From: Lentisphaerota bacterium | GTDB lineage: Bacteria; Verrucomicrobiota; Lentisphaeria; Victivallales; GWF2-50-93 | DNA length: 6,816 nucleotides | Direction of reading: 5' to 3' | Assembly: GCA_025360875.1 (NCBI GenBank) | Contig: JANYBI010000426.1 | Location: 1 to 6,816, forward strand | Shown: piece by piece, positions 1 through 5,241 of the stretch | Layout of the letters: each line of letters opens with the position of its first letter | Position numbering within the stretch: position 1 is the first letter of the stretch | Position numbers and translations under genes: made by a program | Notes under the pieces: model-generated | What the model saw: the letters and a program-made list of their open reading frames with translations, nothing else | What the model was told of the DNA's origin: nothing | Databases searched by the model: none

Positions 1-105
1 AAATGGCTGCATGAAAGATTTGCCGCGCTCTTACAGCGGCTAATGGATGTATTCGAAATAAAAAGCATGGCGGATCTTCGTCCGCAGTGTATATTCACGG
101 ACTGA
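1..105 (+). CDS. 3' end of an unidentified gene (partial, cut by left edge)
   Basis: Reading frame 1 is open from the first base to a TGA at 103-105, giving 34 codons ending in ADLRPQCIFTD. The other two plus-strand frames close within the first 45 bases. The peptide begins with a likely amphipathic helix (KWLHERFAALLQRLMDVF) and shows no motif I recognise. It sits on the same strand as the downstream operon, but about 180 bases separate them and a promoter-like sequence lies between, so it is probably a separate transcription unit. It could be a chance open frame, since only 34 codons are visible; the product is unknown. Confidence 0.4.
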   Translation, partial: KWLHERFAALLQRLMDVFEIKSMADLRPQCIFTD

Positions 106-145
106 CAAGTAACTCAGAATACGGGACTCTCAAGTAATTTAGAGG
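97..145. repeat. Imperfect tandem repeat, two copies of about 24 bases
   Basis: Copy A (97-120) and copy B (121-145) are directly adjacent. Both read ACGG, optional G, ACT, two variable bases, CAAGTAA, three variable bases, AGA. With one single-base gap, 18 of 24 aligned positions agree. Copy A contains the stop codon of the upstream reading frame. The role is unknown: it could be a paired protein-binding site or simple slippage. Confidence 0.5.
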
Positions 146-155
146 TTTCCTAAAT
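137..155 (+). terminator. Weak AT-rich hairpin, possible terminator of the upstream gene
   Basis: ATTTAG (137-142) and CTAAAT (150-155) are perfect inverted copies around a seven-base loop. An alternative pairing adds GG/CC closer to the loop with a small bulge. The following bases are only moderately T-rich (TCCTATCTTTATT). The position, about 30 bases after the stop codon of the upstream frame, suits a terminator. The stem is short and AT-rich, so this is a weak call. Confidence 0.2.
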
Positions 156-246
156 CCTATCTTTATTGGCTAAGCAGGGATCGCGGGAACCGTGCCAGTC
201 CATCAATCCGGAACGGGAAAACGGCTTTGAATCCGCACAGTCAAAC

Positions 247-275
247 TTGATTCCTCCCCATTACCTGACTATTTT
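247..275 (+). promoter_or_regulatory. Candidate sigma70-type promoter of the prenyl synthase operon
   Basis: TTGATT (247-252) and TATTTT (270-275) are separated by 17 bases and each match four of six consensus positions. Transcription would begin near 282, only a few bases before the ATG at 285. That fits the absence of a ribosome binding site there and would make the first gene nearly leaderless. The match is moderate, and a promoter further upstream in the 180-base leader is equally possible. Confidence 0.3.
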
Positions 276-284
276 AGATGCATA

Positions 285-1169
285 ATGAAAATCAAAAATC
301 CTGCCGATTCCTGTGGACTTGACGATGTCCGCGGACTGATCATTTCCCGAATCGGGAAAACTTCTCTTGCCCCCCTTCTCGATGAGCTGGTTCCGGCACT
401 TGCTTCGGGGAAGATGCTCCGGGCGAAGCTGGCGCTGGCAGTGGGAAACGCGACAGGGGCGGCGCAGAATCTGGTTCTTGCGGCGGCCGCCGCCGTAGAA
501 ATGGTGCATGCGGCCAGCCTGTTGCATGACGATGTGATCGATGGCTCATCTCTGCGCCGGGGCTCGCCGTCGTTCTGGCGTCGCAGGGGCGCATCGGGGG
601 CGGTAATTCTGGGTGATCTCATCCTGTGCGACGCAGTGCTGCTGATCCACGAACTTGGCGATCCGGAACTCATGAAACTTTTCCTGGCGGCAACGAGGGA
701 GCTGTGTGAGACCGAGGCTGAGCAGGAACTGCTTTCCGGAATGGCCGCGCCATCCTGGGAGAACTGTCTCGACACAGCCAGGGGAAAGACGGGCGCGCTG
801 TTTTCTTTCGCATCCACGGCCCTCGCCGGGGATAATCCGGATATCAGGTCGGCACTAAGTGAAAGTGGATACGAGCTCGGCACCGCCTACCAGATCGCGG
901 ACGACATATACGACGCACATGGCGACAGATTTACCGCCGACAAGAACCTAGGCAGTGACGCGGAACATGGAAAGATAACTGCGGCATATTTTCTCGTCGA
1001 GCCATCCTGTGCTCCGGCTGGAACCGTCCGCAGGCTTTGCGAAAGCTCCCTTGAACGACTGAAACCCTGGAGACATGTGGCGAAGGGCTGGCGCCACTAT
1101 CTCGAATCCGACTTCATGCCACAAGTGGATTCTTTTCTCGCTTGCATGCCATCTGGTGATAAATTATAA
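285..1169 (+). CDS. trans-Polyprenyl diphosphate synthase (short, long-chain type)
   Basis: This enzyme class condenses isopentenyl diphosphate head-to-tail onto an allylic diphosphate to make the side chain of quinones or other isoprenoids; it acts in the cytosol or at the membrane face. Visible family motifs are GKMLR at 42-46 (GKxxR), the first Asp-rich motif DDVID at 82-86 followed by RRG at 91-93, KTGALF at 158-163, and the second Asp-rich motif DDIYD at 206-210 followed by DKNLGSD (219-225) and GKIT (229-232). The first motif has two residues between its aspartates (DDxxD), unlike bacterial IspA/CrtE-type enzymes (DDxxxxD). The residues four and five places before it are Ser78 and Ala77. 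These small residues suggest a long product, as in hexa- to octaprenyl synthases. At 294 residues it is shorter than typical octaprenyl synthases (about 320). An in-frame TGA at 228-230 with no alternative start codon between supports the ATG at 285, although no Shine-Dalgarno sequence precedes it. It is the first gene of the operon. Exact chain length cannot be read from the sequence. Confidence 0.9.
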   Translation: MKIKNPADSCGLDDVRGLIISRIGKTSLAPLLDELVPALASGKMLRAKLALAVGNATGAAQNLVLAAAAAVEMVHAASLLHDDVIDGSSLRRGSPSFWRRRGASGAVILGDLILCDAVLLIHELGDPELMKLFLAATRELCETEAEQELLSGMAAPSWENCLDTARGKTGALFSFASTALAGDNPDIRSALSESGYELGTAYQIADDIYDAHGDRFTADKNLGSDAEHGKITAAYFLVEPSCAPAGTVRRLCESSLERLKPWRHVAKGWRHYLESDFMPQVDSFLACMPSGDKL

Positions 1170-1188
1170 GACTGCTGAAAACACATAC

Positions 1189-1202
1189 GGAGGATTATGA
1201 TG
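1189..1202 (+). promoter_or_regulatory. Ribosome binding site with two in-frame start codons
   Basis: A strong GGAGG lies at 1189-1193. It is 3 bases from the ATG at 1197 and 6 bases from the next in-frame ATG at 1200. The second spacing is closer to the usual optimum, so translation of the beta-propeller gene may begin at 1200, removing one methionine. Confidence 0.65.
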
Positions 1203-2822
1203 AAAAGTATAAGGAGGTTGTTGGCAAGGAATCTGAAAATCTCCGATCTGGCAGCTCTGCTGGCGTTCGCAGGACTGCTGATCTATGGGCTCGCATGCGT
1301 CTATCCGGTCGCCTGGTCGCCCGACTCCAAGAAGGCGGTTTTTCCAATTTTCAGCAAAGAGGTCATCAGAGGTCTTCTCATTGCCGATATTGACGGTAAA
1401 ATCATGAGGCGGATTGCGGGAGAGGATACGGGAGAAAAGGCTTTCAGTCCCGCAGCCTGGTCGTCCGACGGCAAATGGATCGCATATCTAAAGTTCACCC
1501 CCGAAAAGCCAGAGAAAGACGGTGCTGAAAAAATTCCAGCAGCAGGCAGCAAAAAGGAAAAGATCAACGTCTCATTGATGTTGTATGACGTCGAAACCAA
1601 GTCGGCAATGAGCATTTTTGAATTTCCGGCAACGGGTGATTTGGAAAAACCCATGCAATATCCTCCACAGTGGACGGAGGATTCGGGAAAGATACTTGTC
1701 GTAAGTGACGGGGAGACGGCTTCTTCATGCACTCTTGTCGATCTTCAGGGGAAAACACTCTGGAGTCGGACTTTCCCCACCCTTTCTGATGAAAAAGGTA
1801 TTCCTTCATCCTCTATGTCTCCCGATGGCAAACATTTTGCCTGGGTGGAGAGATGCGCCGAGGTTCATGAGAAGGCTTCAGTTCATCTTCTTGACATCGG
1901 TGCTGGCTCGGAACCGGAGTCCATCGGGAAAATAAACCTGCATTCGCAGAAAGATAATGATATTGCAGCACGAATCGTCTGGAGCAATGATTCCAAAAAG
2001 ATTTACGTGGCGGATTACGACGAAGAAAAGGGGATTCTGAAATGCTTCGGCACAGAAAAGAGGGAATGGTCTACAGTTTTCAAGGAAGAGAAGGCAACCC
2101 TGGCTGGAGTTGGCGTCGCGACGGGGTCTTCGCGGATTGTCATTGACTGCATATATAAGAAGGAAGAGAGGCAAGGCGGGTGCAAAATCGCCGTTCTCGA
2201 CCTGAAAGACAATTCGGTTTACAAAACATTTCCAACGGCTCCGTTTCATTACAGCACCTCGCTTTCACCGGACGGGAAATGGATAGCGTTCTGTGCTATG
2301 GGTAAAAATGAAACGGGTTCGAAGGGCTCGGACGAGTATTTTATGGGCTGCTTTCTCTCGGTCGAGGATGGGGAACTGCGCTTTCTGGAACAACATCTCT
2401 CCAACAAGGAAGTCGATGCCGCCAACCTGAGAAGAAACGAGCTTGGCGTGGCCTTTTCGCTCAGCGGGGCGGCATCCCGATTAGAGGAGCTGAAACCTGG
2501 AAAATGGGAGAATCCAGTCCTGGCGGAGATCGGCCTGTGCATAAAGGAGATTGACGCATTCAATGTCGGATACAAGGGCGATGTCTACAAGGAGGCTCTT
2601 GCATATTTCAAGGTGGATTTCTGTCTCGATGGACTTGGAAGATCCACTGCCGATGAGAAGGCGGCGGTCGCGGAGGAGTCCGAAAAGAGGCTGGGCGAAT
2701 TTCGAAAGGCCTATCCAAAGCATCCCTGCCTGGCGGATCTCGACAAGAGATTCATGGCTCTGAAGAATCCGTCAGAAAAAGCAAAGGCTGCTGAGAACCA
2801 GCCCGCAACCAATATGCAATGA
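1197..2822 (+). CDS. Membrane-anchored PD40/TolB-like beta-propeller protein
   Basis: The N-terminus is basic (KSIRRLLARNLK), followed by a hydrophobic segment at about residues 18-37. It reads as a signal anchor or uncleaved signal, placing the rest in the periplasm. Cys34 ends this segment, but the residues before it (Gly-Leu-Ala) are not a good lipobox. At least six PD40/WD40-like strands follow, with the S-x-D-G/S-K pattern: SPDSKKAVF (41-49), SSDGKWIAYL (89-98), EDSGKILVVS (161-170), SPDGKHFAWV (208-217), SNDSKKIYVA (263-272) and SPDGKWIAF (357-365). This is the repeat type of TolB and the propeller domains of S9 peptidases. Residues from about 395 form a charged, mainly helical tail rich in Lys, Glu and Ala. 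No catalytic domain such as an S9 hydrolase follows, so a binding or scaffold role is likelier than enzymatic activity. It lies 27 bases after the prenyl synthase and 10 bases before the DUF2085-like gene. The partner or ligand is unknown. Confidence 0.8.
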   Translation: MMKSIRRLLARNLKISDLAALLAFAGLLIYGLACVYPVAWSPDSKKAVFPIFSKEVIRGLLIADIDGKIMRRIAGEDTGEKAFSPAAWSSDGKWIAYLKFTPEKPEKDGAEKIPAAGSKKEKINVSLMLYDVETKSAMSIFEFPATGDLEKPMQYPPQWTEDSGKILVVSDGETASSCTLVDLQGKTLWSRTFPTLSDEKGIPSSSMSPDGKHFAWVERCAEVHEKASVHLLDIGAGSEPESIGKINLHSQKDNDIAARIVWSNDSKKIYVADYDEEKGILKCFGTEKREWSTVFKEEKATLAGVGVATGSSRIVIDCIYKKEERQGGCKIAVLDLKDNSVYKTFPTAPFHYSTSLSPDGKWIAFCAMGKNETGSKGSDEYFMGCFLSVEDGELRFLEQHLSNKEVDAANLRRNELGVAFSLSGAASRLEELKPGKWENPVLAEIGLCIKEIDAFNVGYKGDVYKEALAYFKVDFCLDGLGRSTADEKAAVAEESEKRLGEFRKAYPKHPCLADLDKRFMALKNPSEKAKAAENQPATNMQ

Positions 2823-2832
2823 GAATCCAACC

Positions 2833-3462
2833 ATGGACTGCATTTTCAACACCATTTGCCATCGTGCAGACGCGCATCCGGAGCTCATGCCGCTATGCTT
2901 GCGCTGTTCATGCGTCTATGCGGGGGTACTCCTGGGGCTGGCATATGAGCTAATTCTCTTCTATTGTACCAGACGGAGGGATGCCCCGCTATTCGCCGTT
3001 CTAGAGAGTTTCGGAGCGATGCTGTTTTTTTCCGCCATAGGTTTTTCCGGTATCTACAGACTGTTCGCTGTACCTCATTTTCTAAATTGTTTCAGCGCCT
3101 TGTATTTTGGGACAGCACTGGCCTTCCTGTCATCTTTCTCCATCTCCCGCGAACTGAGGCTTCGGGATTGCGGACAGTATTATCCTTTCTTCTGGCGAAT
3201 CGGGCTGTGGTCGGCGCTTTTTCTGCTGGCGTTGCTGTTCGCGGAAAACAGAGAATGGAGTTTCCGGGTGCTAGGAATTTTGTCCGTGGCCGGGCTGCCA
3301 CTGGTTTTCATACAGGTCAATTTAGCGCTCTCTCTACCGTTGTTCCAACGCGTGACCGACACGAAAAGGCGGGTCTTGCTTGCTCTCCTTTCCGTGCCAT
3401 TTCTTGTCGTAGCGGAATTTGTGGTGTTCCATCTCTGGAGAAGTTTGCGGATATCAGGTTAA
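2833..3462 (+). CDS. DUF2085-like integral membrane protein
   Basis: This 209-residue protein is strongly hydrophobic with about six membrane spans, near residues 27-44, 55-76, 86-104, 121-137, 146-170 and 180-200. The N-terminus carries CH at 9-10 and then PLCLRCSCVYAGVLLG at 20-35. This matches the signature of the DUF2085 family (a CH pair, then L-C-x-R-C-x-x-Y-x-G at the start of the first helix). The Cys/His cluster (Cys9, His10, Cys22, Cys25, Cys27) could bind a metal or form disulfides; the family function is not known to me. The ATG lies 10 bases after the stop of the propeller gene, with only a weak GAG upstream, so translational coupling is likely. A 170-codon frame overlaps most of this gene, but it lacks the Cys signature and the membrane pattern and is treated as a shadow. 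It is the last gene of the operon. Confidence 0.75.
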   Translation: MDCIFNTICHRADAHPELMPLCLRCSCVYAGVLLGLAYELILFYCTRRRDAPLFAVLESFGAMLFFSAIGFSGIYRLFAVPHFLNCFSALYFGTALAFLSSFSISRELRLRDCGQYYPFFWRIGLWSALFLLALLFAENREWSFRVLGILSVAGLPLVFIQVNLALSLPLFQRVTDTKRRVLLALLSVPFLVVAEFVVFHLWRSLRISG

Positions 3463-3602
3463 AGAAAACATCTTAAAACATAAATTTGCCATCGAATTTC
3501 ATACATGAAATAATCTACCGGGACCTCAAGCGAGGCGATCTCGACGATCTGTTCGACCAGATAACCCTGATCGAATGCGAACGCAAGCTGAAGGCTTTCT
3601 AA
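3461..3602 (+). pseudogene. Decayed copy of the glnS 5' end joined to an unrelated tail
   Basis: From 3475 the sequence repeats the glnS coding start (5252 onward). Across 22 codons (3477-3542) I count 57 of 66 identical bases, and 49 of 54 over the first 18 codons. It translates as [20 protein letters not shown], against [20 protein letters not shown] in GlnRS residues 5-24. Three early differences are synonymous; the changes cluster towards the 3' end. The first four codons, including the ATG, are missing, and TAA (3474-3476) sits directly before the homologous AAC codon. The 14 bases before the junction (3461-3474) match 12 of 14 bases at 5162-5175 in the glnS promoter region. This is as if 76 bases (5176-5251 equivalent), with the -10 box, ribosome binding site and ATG, had been deleted. 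After about codon 24 similarity stops. The frame continues with an unrecognised LFDQITLIECERKLKAF and ends at TAA 3600-3602. With no start codon or ribosome binding site it is unlikely to be translated. Confidence 0.75.
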
Positions 3603-3610
3603 TTCAGGGT
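3564..3610. repeat. Seven-base inverted repeat in the convergent intergenic region
   Basis: ACCCTGA (3564-3570) and TCAGGGT (3604-3610) are perfect inverted copies 33 bases apart, enclosing a smaller AAGC/GCTT pair around TGAAG. It lies after the DUF2085-like gene and could contribute to termination of the plus-strand operon. The loop is long and no T-run follows directly, so a terminator role is uncertain. Confidence 0.3.
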
Positions 3611-3615
3611 GTCTT

Positions 3616-3672
3616 AAAAATTTTCAATCCTCTCTTGGAAGTACGGAAGAGCATCGGCCACTGAAAATTTTT
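3616..3672 (-). terminator. Perfect 11-base inverted repeat at the hydrolase stop codon
   Basis: AAAAATTTTCA (3616-3626) and TGAAAATTTTT (3662-3672) are perfect inverted copies with 35 bases between them. The second arm reaches the last base of the hydrolase TGA stop. Between the arms a second small stem is possible (CTCTT/AAGAG). On the minus strand the structure ends in a T-run (ATTTTT), which fits a terminator for the hydrolase gene, though the stem is AT-rich and the loop long. It could equally be the remains of a mobile-element end or a bidirectional terminator between convergent genes. Confidence 0.35.
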
Positions 3673-5003
3673 CATCTTCCCAACTGCTCGTCGAGCCAGT
3701 CGAGAAGCACTAGGTCGCGGAGGCCTGCGGCCTTCGGCTCACAGTGGAGATTGGCACCGGTTTCGGCGGTGAAGTTGACGATCTGCCTGCCAGGATTGCT
3801 GAAAAGCTTGTCGAAGATCTTCTTCGGCTGCCCGGGGAAGAAAGTCTCGTTTTCAGGATTTGTGATAAGAATCGGGCATGTGATGGCCGAAATCACATCA
3901 TCCGTGAGGACGTATTGTTCGACGGCCTTGAAGCAATCATAATAGTCGGAAATACCATATGGCCGCATCCGCGCCTGCATTGGGATTTTATATTCGTCGG
4001 GCCAACTGGCTATTTCAGCGTTGAACTGGTCCTTCTCTCCGGAGTCAAGCAAGTCGAGAAGCCCCGGCACCTTTGATATTGAATCGCGCCAGGTCTGGCT
4101 GATCGTCCATGCGCCAGGATCTGCGATTGTCACGGCGATCCGCTTTTCAAAGGCGGCAGCGCGTGGCACCCAGAAACCTCCCTGGCTCATGCCCATCAGC
4201 ACGATCTTCTTCCTGTCCAGACACCTGACATGGCGTATGGCAAAGTCCACAACCGGCGTGATCACCTTCTCCCAGTCGGGACGGAAATAGAGGTTCTGGA
4301 GCCAGAGGGAAGCCCCCTGCCCCGGACCGTCGAATGCCAGGCAGGTGTAGTCGCGGGCCAACGCGCCCGAAGCAGTGCACCACATGTCGAGGATCGAACC
4401 GTCGCTGCCGTTGTTGAGGATTATCAGAGGCCTGCGAGACCAGCGCTTCTCGCTGCGAAAATAATATCCTCGAAGAGTCGTCCCCTCATATGGGATTAAG
4501 ACCGGGACCACGTAGGGCGCGAAGAGTTTCATCGCATCTTCGAAACAGTTGCGAGAACTTTGCCAGGTTGAAAGCGTGCGTGACGGATCATTGGAAAGAT
4601 CAATGAAATACGTGGCGCTGTAATAGTAGTTGGAAGCCCACAGGAATGCTTCGCGCGCACTGACCTCATGTCCGGCGGCCAGCGAATCGCTTGCAAGTGC
4701 CTCGGCCTCGGCACCTGCATTGTAAAATGCCTGGTAGGCACTTTCGAAATTACCATCCTCAATCTGGCTTGCAATATAAAGCACCTTGCCAAGATCCGCA
4801 GACTTCTGGTAGCACTTCCCCAGCGCGACCAGGAACATGAACTCAAACGTCGAGTTACTGAAAAAGCTGCTGTTTCCGACAGCACCTAATATTTCCGGGG
4901 CGGCGGGTGCGGCTGATGCAGTATTCCCAATCGACATCGAGGCAGCCTGGAGGCCAAAAAGGCCCAGCGCCCCACGGCTTAAAAAATCACGGCGGTTCAT
5001 CAT
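3672..5003 (-). CDS. Tat-exported alpha/beta hydrolase (acyl-peptidase/esterase-like)
   Basis: The 443-residue protein starts with a twin-arginine signal (NRRDFLSRG at 3-11), a hydrophobic stretch and a probable cleavage site after ASA (29-31). It should therefore be exported folded. Residues about 45-165 form a mainly helical N-terminal domain. From about 165 an alpha/beta hydrolase fold follows. LIPYEGTTLRGYYF (169-182) resembles the entry strands of this group, and LAFDGPGQG (222-230) is a typical strand-loop. GMSQGG (271-276) is the nucleophile elbow with Ser273. The acid is probably in TNPENE (381-386), so a Glu rather than the usual Asp. His420 in GANLHCEP (417-423) is the catalytic His candidate. 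The arrangement recalls S9-like or FrsA/2,6-dihydropseudooxynicotine-hydrolase-like enzymes with a helical N-terminal domain; the substrate is unknown. GGAG (5012-5009) lies 5 bases before the ATG at 5003 and 8 before a second in-frame ATG at 5000. The gene is monocistronic and opposite in strand to its neighbours. Confidence 0.85.
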   Translation of the reverse strand: MMNRRDFLSRGALGLFGLQAASMSIGNTASAAPAAPEILGAVGNSSFFSNSTFEFMFLVALGKCYQKSADLGKVLYIASQIEDGNFESAYQAFYNAGAEAEALASDSLAAGHEVSAREAFLWASNYYYSATYFIDLSNDPSRTLSTWQSSRNCFEDAMKLFAPYVVPVLIPYEGTTLRGYYFRSEKRWSRRPLIILNNGSDGSILDMWCTASGALARDYTCLAFDGPGQGASLWLQNLYFRPDWEKVITPVVDFAIRHVRCLDRKKIVLMGMSQGGFWVPRAAAFEKRIAVTIADPGAWTISQTWRDSISKVPGLLDLLDSGEKDQFNAEIASWPDEYKIPMQARMRPYGISDYYDCFKAVEQYVLTDDVISAITCPILITNPENETFFPGQPKKIFDKLFSNPGRQIVNFTAETGANLHCEPKAAGLRDLVLLDWLDEQLGR

Positions 5004-5063
5004 ATGGGCTCCATTTATAATTCATAACCATTTGTTAATTATGGCATTAGAGGAAACGATCAT

Positions 5064-5091
5064 AAAATATAACCATGTAGGCGGTTTTCAA
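5064..5091 (-). promoter_or_regulatory. Candidate promoter of the hydrolase gene
   Basis: On the minus strand TTGAAA (5091-5086) and TATTTT (5069-5064) are 16 bases apart. Transcription would begin near 5057, giving a leader of about 54 bases before the ATG at 5003. Matches to consensus are five and four of six, with spacing slightly short. Confidence 0.35.
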
Positions 5092-5173
5092 GCTATAAAA
5101 TCCTGTTCCGAGGAGTCCATGCTACGCCATAACTTTGAATATACTATGAACATTGTGAAGGAAGGATAACATC

Positions 5174-5201
5174 TTGAAAATCCCGTAATCCTGTCTAAAT
5201 T
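5174..5201 (+). promoter_or_regulatory. Candidate promoter of glnS
   Basis: TTGAAA (5174-5179) and TAAATT (5196-5201) are 16 bases apart. The start point would be near 5208, leaving about 34 bases of leader that include the ribosome binding site. The corresponding -10 region is missing from the glnS relic at 3461-3602. Confidence 0.35.
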
Positions 5202-5228
5202 CTGTACCCACAATCATTCTTTAATACC

Positions 5229-5234
5229 AAAGGA
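5229..5234 (+). promoter_or_regulatory. Ribosome binding site of glnS
   Basis: AAAGGA lies 7 bases before the ATG at 5242. It supports that start, which also fits the length of the N-terminal extension of GlnRS before the catalytic core. Confidence 0.6.
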
Positions 5235-5241
5235 AATAAAA

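Noticed and set aside
70..85. GCGGA/TCCGC hairpin as a terminator
   Set aside because: It is inside the open reading frame before the stop codon, the stem is only five pairs, and no T-run follows.
170..260. Riboswitch in the leader before the prenyl synthase
   Set aside because: Short blocks such as GCCAGTCC and CGGGAA hinted at a structured leader, but I could not assemble the conserved core of any riboswitch class I know.
269..883. 204-codon minus-strand frame opposite the prenyl synthase
   Set aside because: The peptide is low-complexity, rich in Ser, Ala and Arg, as expected from the antisense of an Ala-rich gene. The plus strand carries all the catalytic motifs of a known family.
2964..3476. 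170-codon plus-strand frame overlapping the DUF2085-like gene
   Set aside because: It covers the same DNA as a frame with a recognisable Cys signature and six membrane spans, and its own peptide is basic and motif-free. It is a shadow frame.
5041..5169. Possible 42-codon small gene in the hydrolase-glnS intergenic region
   Set aside because: It has an ATG and a stop but no ribosome binding site. It overlaps the candidate hydrolase promoter and is only the tail of a longer chance frame running through the hydrolase gene. I recognise no homolog, so it stays unsupported.
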